DNA of 64,000 bases from Acinetobacter sp. LoGeW2-3 (GTDB lineage Bacteria > Pseudomonadota > Gammaproteobacteria > Pseudomonadales > Moraxellaceae): NCBI RefSeq assembly GCF_002688565.1, contig NZ_CP024011.1, forward strand, positions 1,426,001 through 1,490,000, in the 5' to 3' direction. Of the stretch, positions 17,705 through 27,366 are shown in pieces. Both the position numbers and the translations under genes were made by a program. A model generated the notes under the pieces. The model did not search any database, was not told the origin of the DNA, and worked only from the letters and a program-made list of their open reading frames with translations. Every line of letters starts with the position of its first letter. Position 1 is the first letter of the stretch.

Positions 17705-18706
17705 ATGAAAAAAATAATTGTATCTGCAATTTTCGCAGTACTTTCGGGGACCACGGCACAGCTGGCAACAGCCAAAGATTTCCTGAATGTCTCCTATGAT
17801 CCAACGCGTGAGTTCTATCAGGAATATAATGAAGAATTCGGTAAATTCTGGAAGCAGAAAACTGGTCAAGCGGTTAACTTTAAACAGTCGCATGGTGGTT
17901 CAGGTAAGCAGGCCCGTTCTGTGGTGGATGGTTTGCAAGCCGATGTAGTCACACTGGCATTGGCTAATGATATTGAAGAAATCGTTAATGCAGGTCTGAT
18001 TAATAAAGGCTGGCAAAAAGAGTTTCCGAATAACTCTGCACCTTATACTTCTACTATCGTGTTTTTAGTACGTAAGGGTAATCCAAAGCAGATCAAAGAC
18101 TGGAATGACCTGACCAAACCAGGTGTCGAAATCATTACCCCGAATCCAAAAACTGGTGGTGCGCCACGTTGGATTTATCTGTCGGCTTGGGGTTATGCGC
18201 TGAAACAGCCAGGTGGGAATGATGCCAAAGCTAAAGAGCTGGTGAAAAAGTTATACGGCAATGTCAAAGTACTGGATTCAGGTGCGCGTGGCTCTTTAAC
18301 CACTTTTGCTGAACGTGGCATTGGGGATGTGTTGTTGTCTTGGGAAAATGAAGCCCTGTTGGCAACTCAAGGTTTAGGCAAAGAAAAATACGAAATCGTT
18401 TATCCATCGATTTCGATTCTGGCTGAACCATCGGTAGCGATTGTCGATAAAACGGTTGCGAAAAATGGCAATGCCAATCTGGCAAAAGGTTATTTGAACT
18501 ATTTATATTCACCAAAAGGGCAAGAGCTGGCAGCGAAATACTATTTCCGTCCACGTGATCAAAAGGCTGCTGTGAAATATGCAGCACAGTTCCCGAAAAT
18601 CCAGACCTTTACCATTGATAAAGTTTTTGGTGGTTGGGCGAAGGCACAGAAAACCCATTTCGTGAATGGTGCAATCTACGATCAGATTTCTGCTGAAAAC
18701 CGCTGA
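17705..18706 (+). CDS. Sulfate ABC transporter periplasmic binding protein, copy 1
   Basis: A 333-residue periplasmic protein of the Sbp/CysP family that captures sulfate (or thiosulfate) for the CysTWA permease. The signal peptide ends about ATA-K at residue 23. Family motifs are [60 protein letters not shown] and a C-terminal [22 protein letters not shown]. It is followed by a terminator and then by a close paralogue. No cysT, cysW or cysA gene is in the window. Sbp versus CysP substrate preference cannot be told from sequence by eye. Confidence 0.9.
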   Translation: MKKIIVSAIFAVLSGTTAQLATAKDFLNVSYDPTREFYQEYNEEFGKFWKQKTGQAVNFKQSHGGSGKQARSVVDGLQADVVTLALANDIEEIVNAGLINKGWQKEFPNNSAPYTSTIVFLVRKGNPKQIKDWNDLTKPGVEIITPNPKTGGAPRWIYLSAWGYALKQPGGNDAKAKELVKKLYGNVKVLDSGARGSLTTFAERGIGDVLLSWENEALLATQGLGKEKYEIVYPSISILAEPSVAIVDKTVAKNGNANLAKGYLNYLYSPKGQELAAKYYFRPRDQKAAVKYAAQFPKIQTFTIDKVFGGWAKAQKTHFVNGAIYDQISAENR

Positions 18707-18742
18707 TTTGTTAGTGATTCGCTAAATACTGGATAAACCAAG

Positions 18743-18773
18743 AAAAACGGATAAGTTTCTTATCCGTTTTTTT
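18743..18773 (+). terminator. Terminator after sulfate-binding protein copy 1
   Basis: The stem AAAACGGATAA/TTATCCGTTTT (loop GTTTC) with a T run starts 37 bases after the stop, so the two paralogues are separate transcription units. Confidence 0.85.
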
Positions 18774-18921
18774 CATATATAAAGAATAAAATGCTATAAA
18801 AGCTGCAAAGATCTATATTATTGAAATTTTTATTATATAAAACATGAAATTAAAACAAAAAATAACAAGATATTACCCTGTATACACTTTGTTTGCTGAA
18901 TTGCGAAAAATAACTTTATTT

Positions 18922-18935
18922 CATATAGTTATATG
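18922..18935 (+). promoter_or_regulatory. Palindrome CATATA-GT-TATATG upstream of copy 2
   Basis: A perfect 6-2-6 palindrome 28 bases before the start of the second sulfate-binding gene, in AT-rich DNA. It could be an operator or overlap the promoter. Assignment to CysB would be speculation. Confidence 0.25.
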
Positions 18936-18962
18936 TATACCAGATAATCTCCCTGTGCTCTC

Positions 18963-19982
18963 ATGAAAACTCAGTTAAAATCAATATTTAGCGCTGCCTT
19001 ATTGGCAACAGGTTTGACATTTACCGCGACTGCAACTCAAGCAGCTGACCGTGAATTTTTGAACGTATCGTATGATGCAACCCGCGAATTCTATGACGAA
19101 TTCAACAAATCCTTTGGTGCTTACTGGAAAAACCGTACTGGCATTAATGTGAATTTCAAACAGTCACATGGTGGTTCAGGCAAACAGGCACGTTCAGTGG
19201 TTGATGGTCTGAAAGGCGATGTTGTGACTTTGGCTTTGGCAAATGACATCGAAGAAATCGTCAAATCAGGTCAGATCAAAGCGGGCTGGCAAAAAGAGTT
19301 CCCATACAACTCTGCACCTTATACCTCAACCATCGTATTTATGGTACGTAAGGGTAACCCTAAAAAAATCAAAGACTGGGCTGATTTGACTAAACCAGGT
19401 GTTGAAATCATTACGCCAAACCCGAAAACTGGTGGTCTGCCACGTTGGGTATACTTATCAGCTTGGGGTTATGCAGAAAAACAACCAGGCGGCAGCAAAG
19501 CGAAAGCACAAGAATTTGTCGGTAAGCTTTATAAAAACGTAAAAGTAATGGACTCAGCTGCACGTGCATCAATGACCACATTTGCTGAACGTAATATTGG
19601 TGATGTATTGCTGACTTGGGAAAATGAAGCTCTAGTAACGCAAAAAACCTTGGGTAAAGACAAGTTTGACATTGTCTATCCATCTTTGACTATTTTAACT
19701 GAACCTTCAGTGGCGATTGTCGATCGTACTGTCGAGAAAAATGGTAATAAATGGTTAGCTAAGGGCTATATCAACTATCTATATTCTCCGCTCGGTCAGG
19801 AAATGGCAGCTAGACATTACTACCGTCCACGTAATCCGCAAGTTTTAGCGAAATATTCAAAACAGTTCCCGAAAATCAAAACCTTTACGATTGATGAAGT
19901 ATTCGGTGGCTGGGCCAATGCGCAGAAAACTCACTTCGTGAATGGTGCGATCTTTGATCAGATTTATAACTCAAAACGTTAA
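18963..19982 (+). CDS. Sulfate ABC transporter periplasmic binding protein, copy 2
   Basis: A 339-residue paralogue of the preceding gene, clearly similar along the whole length ([78 protein letters not shown]). The signal peptide ends about TQAA-D at residue 28. It has its own upstream region of 256 bases and its own terminator, so expression can differ from copy 1. The ATG at 18963 has no obvious ribosome site. A tandem duplication followed by divergence is the simplest origin. Confidence 0.9.
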   Translation: MKTQLKSIFSAALLATGLTFTATATQAADREFLNVSYDATREFYDEFNKSFGAYWKNRTGINVNFKQSHGGSGKQARSVVDGLKGDVVTLALANDIEEIVKSGQIKAGWQKEFPYNSAPYTSTIVFMVRKGNPKKIKDWADLTKPGVEIITPNPKTGGLPRWVYLSAWGYAEKQPGGSKAKAQEFVGKLYKNVKVMDSAARASMTTFAERNIGDVLLTWENEALVTQKTLGKDKFDIVYPSLTILTEPSVAIVDRTVEKNGNKWLAKGYINYLYSPLGQEMAARHYYRPRNPQVLAKYSKQFPKIKTFTIDEVFGGWANAQKTHFVNGAIFDQIYNSKR

Positions 19983-20012
19983 TTTATTGATTTAAGATTT
20001 AATCCTATAAAT

Positions 20013-20042
20013 AAAAAAGCTTCCTCTAAGGAGGCTTTTTTA
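20013..20042 (+). terminator. Terminator after sulfate-binding protein copy 2
   Basis: The stem AAGCTTCCT/AGGAGGCTT (loop CTA, one wobble pair) is flanked by A and T runs and starts 30 bases after the stop. Confidence 0.8.
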
Positions 20043-20103
20043 TCGTCTGAGCAAAAATAAAAACGGTTTTCTCTATGGAAAATAATATTTATCTACAAAA
20101 AGT

Positions 20104-20135
20104 CGTTTGGAGCTTTGACCAAACGGAGTGATAAT
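20104..20135 (+). promoter_or_regulatory. Likely rsmH promoter with overlapping inverted repeat
   Basis: TTGGAG (20107-20112), a 17-base spacer and GATAAT (20130-20135) make a plausible sigma-70 promoter. A perfect 7-base inverted repeat, CGTTTGG (20104-20110) and CCAAACG (20119-20125), covers its -35 side. Confidence 0.45.
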
Positions 20136-20172
20136 GTGCAGTTAAATTTTTCGCCCTATTGATTGAGTTTTT

Positions 20173-21084
20173 ATGTCCCATATTTCTGTATTGCTTCACG
20201 AAACCGTTGATGCCCTAGTGGCTGATCGAAATACGGGAATTTATGTGGATGGAACCTTTGGGCGTGGTGGTCATACCCGTTTGTTATTGTCTAAGTTAGA
20301 TGAAAATGCCCGTGTTTATGCTTTTGATAAAGACCCACAGGCACTCGAAACAGCCGCGATCCTCGAGCAGGAAGATCCACGTTTTAAAATCATTCATGCC
20401 AGCTTTGCTGATTTGAAAGAAGCACTTGCTGAGCACGGGATCGAAAGCGTGGATGGCGTGATGGCGGATTTAGGCGTGTCATCTCCACAGCTGGACCAGG
20501 CAGAGCGTGGTTTTAGCTTTATGAAAGATGGTCCACTGGATATGCGTATGGACAATTCACAAGGTCCAACAGCAGCTGAATGGTTGGTAAACATCGAAGA
20601 AGAAGCTTTAGCCAATGTCATTTTCCAGTATGGTGAAGAGCGTTATAGCCGCCGTATTGCCAAAGCAATCAAAGCTGCTGGTTATATTGATACCACTGCC
20701 AAGCTGGCAGAAATTGTGAAAGTCGCCCATCCAAAATGGGAAAAAAATAAACACGCAGCAACCCGAACTTTCCAGGCCATTCGTATTGCTATTAATAAAG
20801 AATTAGAAGATATTGAAGTTTTCCTGCCACAAGCCGTTGAAGTGCTGAAACCTCATGGTCGTTTGGCAGTAATTAGCTTCCATTCTTTGGAAGACCGTTT
20901 AATTAAACAATTTATTCAAAAAGAATCTACCTTAGAGGAAGACTCGGGCTGGGGCATGCCGCAACAACGCAAGGATACACGTCGACTGAAAAAAGTATCC
21001 CGTATCAAGGCCAGTGATGAGGAAGTCAAAGCCAATCCTCGTTCACGCAGTGCATGGCTCCGAGTTGCAGAACGTTTAGCTTAA
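20173..21084 (+). CDS. rsmH: 16S rRNA (cytosine(1402)-N(4))-methyltransferase
   Basis: A 303-residue SAM-dependent methyltransferase (MraW) that modifies C1402 in the ribosomal P site. The N-terminal VLLHETVDAL and SAM-binding DGTFGRGGHT (26-35) are intact, as are MADLGVSSPQLD, ERGFSF, DGPLDMRM and the C-terminal ISFHSLEDRLIKQF. It is the first gene of the cluster ending at mraY; no mraZ lies upstream. The stop is 10 bases before ftsL. Confidence 0.96.
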   Translation: MSHISVLLHETVDALVADRNTGIYVDGTFGRGGHTRLLLSKLDENARVYAFDKDPQALETAAILEQEDPRFKIIHASFADLKEALAEHGIESVDGVMADLGVSSPQLDQAERGFSFMKDGPLDMRMDNSQGPTAAEWLVNIEEEALANVIFQYGEERYSRRIAKAIKAAGYIDTTAKLAEIVKVAHPKWEKNKHAATRTFQAIRIAINKELEDIEVFLPQAVEVLKPHGRLAVISFHSLEDRLIKQFIQKESTLEEDSGWGMPQQRKDTRRLKKVSRIKASDEEVKANPRSRSAWLRVAERLA

Positions 21085-21094
21085 TAGGCAAATA

Positions 21095-21427
21095 ATGAAA
21101 ACTGAAGTGGTCGAAAGGAAGTTGAATCAGTCAGGGATGAAGAAAGCCATTACTTACGGCATTCTGTTGCTGATGGTTTTCATCAGCGCTGTATTTGTGG
21201 TATTTCAAGTCTTTGAATATCGTCAGGATTATCGGAAAATGAGCAGCTATCTGCGTGAGCGTGATGATCTCAATGCAGAGTGGGGGCGCTTGCTGATTGA
21301 GCAGCAAACTTTTGGTGCAACCGCACAAATCGGCACACGTGCCGTGACCCAGCTCAGAATGTATTCTCCTCCTGTTTCACAGACCGTGGTGATTTCATTG
21401 CCACAAACTTCAGATGTAAAAAAATAA
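21095..21427 (+). CDS. ftsL: Cell division protein FtsL
   Basis: A 110-residue bitopic membrane protein of the divisome that forms a coiled-coil complex with FtsB and FtsQ. It has a short basic cytoplasmic N-terminus, one helix (ITYGILLLMVFISAVFVVFQVF, about 19-40) and a periplasmic heptad segment (RKMSSYLRERDDLNAEWGRLLIE). Sequence identity in this family is low, so the call leans on position between rsmH and ftsI and on topology. Gap to ftsI is 15 bases. Confidence 0.92.
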   Translation: MKTEVVERKLNQSGMKKAITYGILLLMVFISAVFVVFQVFEYRQDYRKMSSYLRERDDLNAEWGRLLIEQQTFGATAQIGTRAVTQLRMYSPPVSQTVVISLPQTSDVKK

Positions 21428-21442
21428 GGCTAGCGCTCAGAC

Positions 21443-23266
21443 ATGGTAGACAAGAAAACCAAGCAAGTGGCACGTAAAAAACAGTCCGTGACTACGAAAA
21501 ATGCTTTAAGCGTTGATATTAGCCGTTTTTATATTATGTGGGCCGTGGTGCTCATATGCTTCCTAGCGCTGATTGGGCGTGCTTTCTATGTGCAGGTGAT
21601 TAATAAAGAATTCCTGCAGAACAAAGCCAATGCCAAGATTTTAAGAACTGATAAAATCAAGGCCATGCGTGGTGTGATCTATGACCGCAATGGCGTGCCA
21701 CTGGCAATCAGTACGCCAATTATGCGCGTGGTGATTGATCCACGTGATTATTTTGATAATAAAAAACTTTATGATGAAACCATTCAGGCTTTGGAAAAAG
21801 AGCCGAATAACCGCAAGCTGAAGCGCCAGTTACCAGATAAAAACCTGAACCTGGATGAGCTGGCCGATGCTGTCGGTATGGATCGTGCTGACCTACGCAA
21901 AAAAATGGAAGCACGTCCACGTTCCCGTTATCTGATTTTGAAAAAAGAAGTTCCGCCACAACAGGCTGAACTGATCATGAAGCGTAATTTCCAAGGTGTA
22001 TATACCGAGAAAAACTATAAGCGTTACTATCCGCAGCCTCAGCCAAACTCGCAGATTATTGGCTTGACCAACAGTGAGAGCATGGGTATTGAAGGTCTGG
22101 AAATGCAGCTGAATACCCGTCTGTCAGGTGTGGATGGCGAGCAGCAGATCGTGCGTGATAAGAAGGGTAACCGTGTTAAAGACCCGGAAATTATTAAAGA
22201 AGTAGAAGCAGGGGAAAATATTACCCTGAGCATTGACTCACGTTTGCAATACATCATGTACCGTGAACTGACTGCTGCTGGTGTTGCCAATAATGCCCGT
22301 TCAGCGACAGCGATTGCAGTCGATGTGAAGACGGGTGAAATTCTGGCGATGACTTCATGGCCATCGTATAACCCGAACGACAAAAACAGCATGCTGAATA
22401 AGGATGCCATGCGTAACCGCGGTGCAATTGACTCTTTTGAGCCAGGTTCGACCATGAAGCCGATGACAGTAGCGATGGCACTAGAAAGTGGTAAATATAA
22501 TGCCAATTCTGTAATTAACACTACACCGGGCAGCATGCGTGTTGGTAACCATACTATCCGTGATACGCATAACTATGGTCCACTGACGCTGGGTGGCATT
22601 ATCCAGAAATCCTCAAACGTGGGTGTGGCCAAAATTGCCCTGTCATTACCGTATGAAACCTTGCCAACCTTTTATAAGCGTTTAGGTTTTGGTCAGCGTT
22701 CAGCGGTAAAATTCCCAGGTGAAAGTGGAGGTTTGATCCTGCCACCAAGCAAGTGGAATGTGTCAGAAGTGGCCACCATGTCTTATGGTTATGGTTTGAA
22801 TGCCACCGTACTTCAGCTTGCAGATGCTTATGCCATGATTGCCAATAAAGGTGTCAAGGTACCGCTGAGTCTGTACAAGCTGGAAGAGCAACCACAGGGT
22901 GAGCAAGTAATTGATTCAAAAATTGCAGATCAAGTCTTATTGATGATGGAAGCAGTGACGATGCCAGGTGGTACGGCACGTCAGGCCAATATTCCAGGTT
23001 ATCGTGTAGCAGGTAAAACCGGTACTGCGCATAAACTGCGTGCCGATCGTAAAGGCTATTCACAAAATGAGTACCGTGCTCTGTTCGCGGGTATTGCACC
23101 AGTCAGTGATCCTCGTCTAGCGATGGTGGTTGTGGTGGAAAATCCACAAGGGGCTTATTATGGTGGTACGGTGTCAGCGCCTGTTTTTGCTCGTGTAATG
23201 CAAGAATCTTTACGTTTATTAAATGTCCCATTGGACAAACCTTTAGAATCTCCCCAAGTCCAGTAA
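21443..23266 (+). CDS. ftsI: Peptidoglycan D,D-transpeptidase FtsI (PBP3)
   Basis: The septum-specific class B penicillin-binding protein, 607 residues. It has an N-terminal anchor helix (about 31-50), then the pedestal domain (RGVIYDRNGVPLAIS), then the transpeptidase domain. The active-site Ser is in STMK (336-339), the second motif is SSN (IIQKSSNVG) and the third is KTGT (525-528). It crosslinks septal peptidoglycan with FtsW and is a beta-lactam target. The gene is 15 bases after ftsL and 11 before murE. Confidence 0.96.
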   Translation: MVDKKTKQVARKKQSVTTKNALSVDISRFYIMWAVVLICFLALIGRAFYVQVINKEFLQNKANAKILRTDKIKAMRGVIYDRNGVPLAISTPIMRVVIDPRDYFDNKKLYDETIQALEKEPNNRKLKRQLPDKNLNLDELADAVGMDRADLRKKMEARPRSRYLILKKEVPPQQAELIMKRNFQGVYTEKNYKRYYPQPQPNSQIIGLTNSESMGIEGLEMQLNTRLSGVDGEQQIVRDKKGNRVKDPEIIKEVEAGENITLSIDSRLQYIMYRELTAAGVANNARSATAIAVDVKTGEILAMTSWPSYNPNDKNSMLNKDAMRNRGAIDSFEPGSTMKPMTVAMALESGKYNANSVINTTPGSMRVGNHTIRDTHNYGPLTLGGIIQKSSNVGVAKIALSLPYETLPTFYKRLGFGQRSAVKFPGESGGLILPPSKWNVSEVATMSYGYGLNATVLQLADAYAMIANKGVKVPLSLYKLEEQPQGEQVIDSKIADQVLLMMEAVTMPGGTARQANIPGYRVAGKTGTAHKLRADRKGYSQNEYRALFAGIAPVSDPRLAMVVVVENPQGAYYGGTVSAPVFARVMQESLRLLNVPLDKPLESPQVQ

Positions 23267-23277
23267 ACAGGTGATCA

Positions 23278-24774
23278 ATGTCGATAACATTTCAAGATCT
23301 CTACGCCGTTCAAGATAGCGCTGAATGGATGCGACAATCCTTTCAAGGCTTTGAGCTGGACAGCCGAAAAGTAAAATTAGGACAAATTTTTATTGCCCTG
23401 ACTAGTCTTTCTCATCCAGAGAAAACTGCGGACTATGCGAACAAAGCACTCTCTCTAGGTGCACTCGCAGTCATTTCTGAACAGGATCTCGGAATTTCTC
23501 CTGCAGTGGTAGTCCCAAATGTACGACACTTGATGGGCGAGTGGCAGAAACGATATTTGCAAGCGACCCAGCCAGTACAGGCTGCACGTATTCTGGCGGT
23601 TACCGGGACCAATGGCAAAACTACGATTTCTCGTCTGGTTGCTGAACTCTTAATGCTGCAAGGCAAGTCATGTGCGGTAATGGGTACGACGGGTAACGGC
23701 ATTCTTCCAAATCTGGAAGCCTCTTCACATACCACATTGGATGCGCTGCAACTACAAAATGCGCTACATGGGTATGCGCAAGCAGGTGCTGAGTTCGCTT
23801 CGATTGAAGCGAGTTCACATGGTTTGGAACAAGGTCGCTTAAATGGCTGTGATATTGAAATTGCCGCTTATAGCAACCTGAGCCGTGACCATCTGGACTA
23901 TCACAAAACGCTGGAAGCTTATGCTGAAGCCAAGTCGCGTTTATTCAAGTTTGAATCTCTGAAAGTTGCTGTCATCAATCTGGATGATGCACATGCTCAG
24001 GTGATGATGGATGCAGCGAAAGCCAATCCAGCGCAGCCCAAAATTTTAACCTATTCACTGTCACAAGCTGCTGACTATCAGGTACAGGATATTCAATACC
24101 GGATCTCTGGCGCAGAATTTAAACTGATCACTGCGCAGGGTATCTTTACGGTACACAGTCCATTATTAGGTCATTTCAATATTGAAAACCTGGTCGCGAG
24201 TCTGGTTGTTGCGGAACAGGCAGGTCTGGACTTGCAGCAACTGATCGGAACTGTGCCACAGCTGAAAGGCGCACCGGGCCGTATGCAGGTGATTCGTGAT
24301 GATGAGCGCCTATTTGTCGTAGATTATGCACATACCCCAGATGCATTAACTCAAGTATTGGTGACTTTAAGACGTCATGTGAATAACAAGATCTGGGCTG
24401 TGTTTGGTTGTGGCGGTGACCGTGACCGTGGTAAGCGTCCTTTGATGACACAAGCTGCACTGAATGGTTCAGATATTGCCATTCTGACTTCGGATAATCC
24501 ACGTACTGAAGATCCGAACCAGATTTTTGCCGACATGAAGCAGGGGATCGATTTCTCGGGTAAGACCTATCAGGAAATTCATGACCGTCGTGAAGCGATC
24601 AAGTTTGCAGTGAAACATGCGCAAGCTGGTGATATTGTAGTGATTGCCGGTAAAGGACATGAAAACTATCAGGAAATTGATGGCGTACGTCATTGGTTTG
24701 ATGATGTTGTCGAAGTACAGGCAGCCATTGATGCGCAGCACTGTAATCCTGATTCCGCATATCCAGCGCAGTAA
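23278..24774 (+). CDS. murE: UDP-MurNAc-tripeptide synthetase (meso-diaminopimelate adding)
   Basis: A cytoplasmic Mur ligase, 498 residues. It adds the third residue of the stem peptide. The ATP loop is GTNGKT at 110-115. The DNPR motif at 406-409, in TSDNPRTEDP, is the marker for meso-diaminopimelate rather than lysine. The C-terminal domain shows VVIAGKGHENYQEI. Domains run UDP-binding, ATPase, C-terminal Rossmann-like. Operon spacing is 12 bases to murF. Confidence 0.96.
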   Translation: MSITFQDLYAVQDSAEWMRQSFQGFELDSRKVKLGQIFIALTSLSHPEKTADYANKALSLGALAVISEQDLGISPAVVVPNVRHLMGEWQKRYLQATQPVQAARILAVTGTNGKTTISRLVAELLMLQGKSCAVMGTTGNGILPNLEASSHTTLDALQLQNALHGYAQAGAEFASIEASSHGLEQGRLNGCDIEIAAYSNLSRDHLDYHKTLEAYAEAKSRLFKFESLKVAVINLDDAHAQVMMDAAKANPAQPKILTYSLSQAADYQVQDIQYRISGAEFKLITAQGIFTVHSPLLGHFNIENLVASLVVAEQAGLDLQQLIGTVPQLKGAPGRMQVIRDDERLFVVDYAHTPDALTQVLVTLRRHVNNKIWAVFGCGGDRDRGKRPLMTQAALNGSDIAILTSDNPRTEDPNQIFADMKQGIDFSGKTYQEIHDRREAIKFAVKHAQAGDIVVIAGKGHENYQEIDGVRHWFDDVVEVQAAIDAQHCNPDSAYPAQ

Positions 24775-24786
24775 TAGGACAAAATT

Positions 24787-26190
24787 ATGCATACTTCAAC
24801 TACCAGTACTGTGCCTTTGGTACCTTGGACTGCAGTACAATTACAACAAGCAACTCAAGGTTACTGGCTGAATGACAAACAGCCTGAAGGTACAATCAAG
24901 CGTATCCTGATGGACTCACGTGATGCGGAAGCGGGTGATGCTTTTCTGGCACTGAAAGGCGAACGCTTTGATGCACATGATTTTGTAGCTCAAGTCGCTG
25001 AAAATGGTTGCCAGATTGTAATTGTTGATCATCCGATTGATGCTGAAATCTGCCAATTGGTTGTGGAAGATACTCGTCAGGCGCTGGGTCGTTTGGGTTC
25101 TTTTCGCCGTCAGCAGAATCCACAACTGCAAGTGATTGCGCTGACTGGCAGTAGTGGTAAAACCACCACCAAGGAAATGTTGGGCAGTATCCTGTCGCGT
25201 TTGGCTCCGACTCTAGTAACCCGCGGTAACCTGAATAATGATCTGGGTGTGCCGGTGATGTTGCTGGAGCTGCGTCCAGATCATCAGTATGCAGTGATGG
25301 AGTTGGGTGCAAGCCATCAGGGTGAAATTGATTACACCTCGGGTCTGGTACAGCCGCATGTGGCAGGTATTATTAATATCGGTACTGCACACCTGGGTGA
25401 ATTTGGTGGTCGTGATGGTATCTGCCGTGCCAAGTCAGAAATTTATCCCCATATTTCCGAAACATCGATTATCCCTGCTGCAGATGATTATGCTGAGCAG
25501 ATTCGTGCAGCAGTGAAAACCAAAAAGACCTTAAGTTTTGGTCAGGGTGGTGACGTCTACGCCACTGATGTAGAGCTACATCCACAGTCTGCCACTTTCA
25601 CCCTGAATACGCCACAAGGCAGCAAGGTAGTGAATCTACCATTTGCTGGTGAGCATAATGTACAGAATGCCACTGCGGCAGCAGCTTTCTCTTTAGCTAT
25701 CGGTATTAGCTTAGATGATATCGTTGCTGGTTTAGAGCAGGCAGTCGGTGCCAAAGGTCGTTTAAATTTCATCAAGCACAAAGACTTTTTGTTCATTGAT
25801 GACACCTACAATGCCAATCCAAACTCGATGCGCGCTGCCGCTGATGTTTTAGCACAGCAGGAAGGCATTCGTGTCATGGTGACTGGCGATATTGGTGAGC
25901 TAGGTTCATCTGCCGCGATTGAGCATTATAAGCTGGGTCGTGATCTGGTTTCGGTAAAAGGCCTGAACTTTGTGGTGGCAGTGGGTGAGTTTGCCCCAGC
26001 TGCACAAGAAGGCGCTCGTAGTACACAATATGGTAAGAAAATGCAGGCTTTCCTGAATCAGGAGCAGGCTTTGCCGTTCTTAATTCGTTTGATTGAAACA
26101 CATCAACCTCAGCCGATGTCATTCCTGTTTAAAGGGTCGCGTTTTACCCATATGGAAACATTGATGGCTGCATTGATGGAGAAACTTTAA
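24787..26190 (+). CDS. murF: UDP-MurNAc-tripeptide D-alanyl-D-alanine ligase
   Basis: The Mur ligase (467 residues) that completes UDP-MurNAc-pentapeptide by adding D-Ala-D-Ala. The ATP loop is GSSGKTTTKEM (from residue 121). NLNNDLGVPVMLLEL, DDTYNANPNSMRAA and the C-terminal LFKGSRFTHMETLM are family hallmarks. The murF stop directly abuts the mraY start (26190/26191), so translation is probably coupled. Confidence 0.96.
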   Translation: MHTSTTSTVPLVPWTAVQLQQATQGYWLNDKQPEGTIKRILMDSRDAEAGDAFLALKGERFDAHDFVAQVAENGCQIVIVDHPIDAEICQLVVEDTRQALGRLGSFRRQQNPQLQVIALTGSSGKTTTKEMLGSILSRLAPTLVTRGNLNNDLGVPVMLLELRPDHQYAVMELGASHQGEIDYTSGLVQPHVAGIINIGTAHLGEFGGRDGICRAKSEIYPHISETSIIPAADDYAEQIRAAVKTKKTLSFGQGGDVYATDVELHPQSATFTLNTPQGSKVVNLPFAGEHNVQNATAAAAFSLAIGISLDDIVAGLEQAVGAKGRLNFIKHKDFLFIDDTYNANPNSMRAAADVLAQQEGIRVMVTGDIGELGSSAAIEHYKLGRDLVSVKGLNFVVAVGEFAPAAQEGARSTQYGKKMQAFLNQEQALPFLIRLIETHQPQPMSFLFKGSRFTHMETLMAALMEKL

Positions 26191-27309
26191 ATGCTGTTAT
26201 GGCTATTTGAACAACTGGCGGGCTATGACAGCACGTTCCAGGTGGTTCGTTATTTAACATTACGTGCTTTGCTCAGTGTCCTGACGGCATTGACCATTGG
26301 TCTGGTGCTTGGTCCTGTGATGATTCGCAAATTACAGGCACTGAAGTATGGTCAGGCAGTAAGTTCATTCGCTCCTGAAAACCATGCCAAGAAAATGGGT
26401 ACACCGACCATGGGGGGTGTACTGATTTTACTCTCTATTGGCATCTCTACCTTACTCTGGGCAGATCTGTCTAATCCTTATGTCTGGATTGTGCTTGCAG
26501 TGATGGTGATCTTTGGTGCCGTCGGTTGGGCCGATGACTGGATCAAGATCCGATATAAAGATAACGCCGGTTTACCTGCACGTAAAAAGTTCTTCTGGAC
26601 TTCTGTGGGTTCAATCGGTGCGGGTATTGCGCTGTATGTCATTGCGCAGCAGCAACCCAATCCGGTGGTGACAGCCAATATGTTGGATGTACTGATTCCT
26701 TTCTTTAAGGATCACACAATTCCACTCTCAATTATTCCCCTCGGTATTGGCTTTATCATCTTTACCTATTTCGTGATTAATGGAGCATCAAATGCCGTGA
26801 ACCTGACGGATGGTCTGGATGGTCTGGCGATTATGCCGATCGTACTGGTCGCTGCGGGTCTTGGTGTATTTGCTTATCTTGCTGGTGATGTACGTTTTGC
26901 GACTTACCTGCATATTCCATATGTTAAGTATTCATCAGAACTGGTGGTGATCTGTGCTGCGATGATTGGTGCTGGTTTGGCCTTCCTTTGGTTCAATGCA
27001 CATCCAGCCCAAGTCTTTATGGGTGATGTTGGTGCTTTATCATTGGGTGCAATGCTCGGTACGATTGCCGTGATGGTTCGTCAAGAAATTGTATTCGCCA
27101 TTATGGCAGGTGTATTCCTGGTTGAAGCGATTTCAGTATTCCTGCAAATTGGTTCTTTACGGATGCGTAATAAGCGTGTGTTCTTAATGGCACCGCTTCA
27201 TCACCATTATGAAAAGAAAGGCTGGCGTGAAACTCAGGTGGTAATCCGTTTCTGGATTATTACGATTATGCTGGTAGTTTTGGGGCTAATGACCTTAAAA
27301 TTGCGTTAA
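26191..27309 (+). CDS. mraY: Phospho-N-acetylmuramoyl-pentapeptide transferase
   Basis: The integral membrane enzyme (372 residues, about ten helices) that makes lipid I from undecaprenyl phosphate and UDP-MurNAc-pentapeptide. Conserved stretches are [13 protein letters not shown], the Asp pair in [21 protein letters not shown] and [12 protein letters not shown], and the [11 protein letters not shown] loop. It is the last gene of this cell wall cluster here; a hairpin follows and murD, ftsW and murG are absent. Confidence 0.97.
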   Translation: MLLWLFEQLAGYDSTFQVVRYLTLRALLSVLTALTIGLVLGPVMIRKLQALKYGQAVSSFAPENHAKKMGTPTMGGVLILLSIGISTLLWADLSNPYVWIVLAVMVIFGAVGWADDWIKIRYKDNAGLPARKKFFWTSVGSIGAGIALYVIAQQQPNPVVTANMLDVLIPFFKDHTIPLSIIPLGIGFIIFTYFVINGASNAVNLTDGLDGLAIMPIVLVAAGLGVFAYLAGDVRFATYLHIPYVKYSSELVVICAAMIGAGLAFLWFNAHPAQVFMGDVGALSLGAMLGTIAVMVRQEIVFAIMAGVFLVEAISVFLQIGSLRMRNKRVFLMAPLHHHYEKKGWRETQVVIRFWIITIMLVVLGLMTLKLR

Positions 27310-27321
27310 GAAATGCATTTG

Positions 27322-27348
27322 AAAAAGTCGGCGCATGCCGGCTTTTTT
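27322..27348 (+). terminator. Terminator after mraY
   Basis: The stem AAGTCGGC/GCCGGCTT (loop GCAT, one wobble) is followed by TTTT. It lies between mraY and rlmA and probably ends or weakens the mur transcript. Confidence 0.75.
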
Positions 27349-27366
27349 GTTTTGGAGAAATTAATA

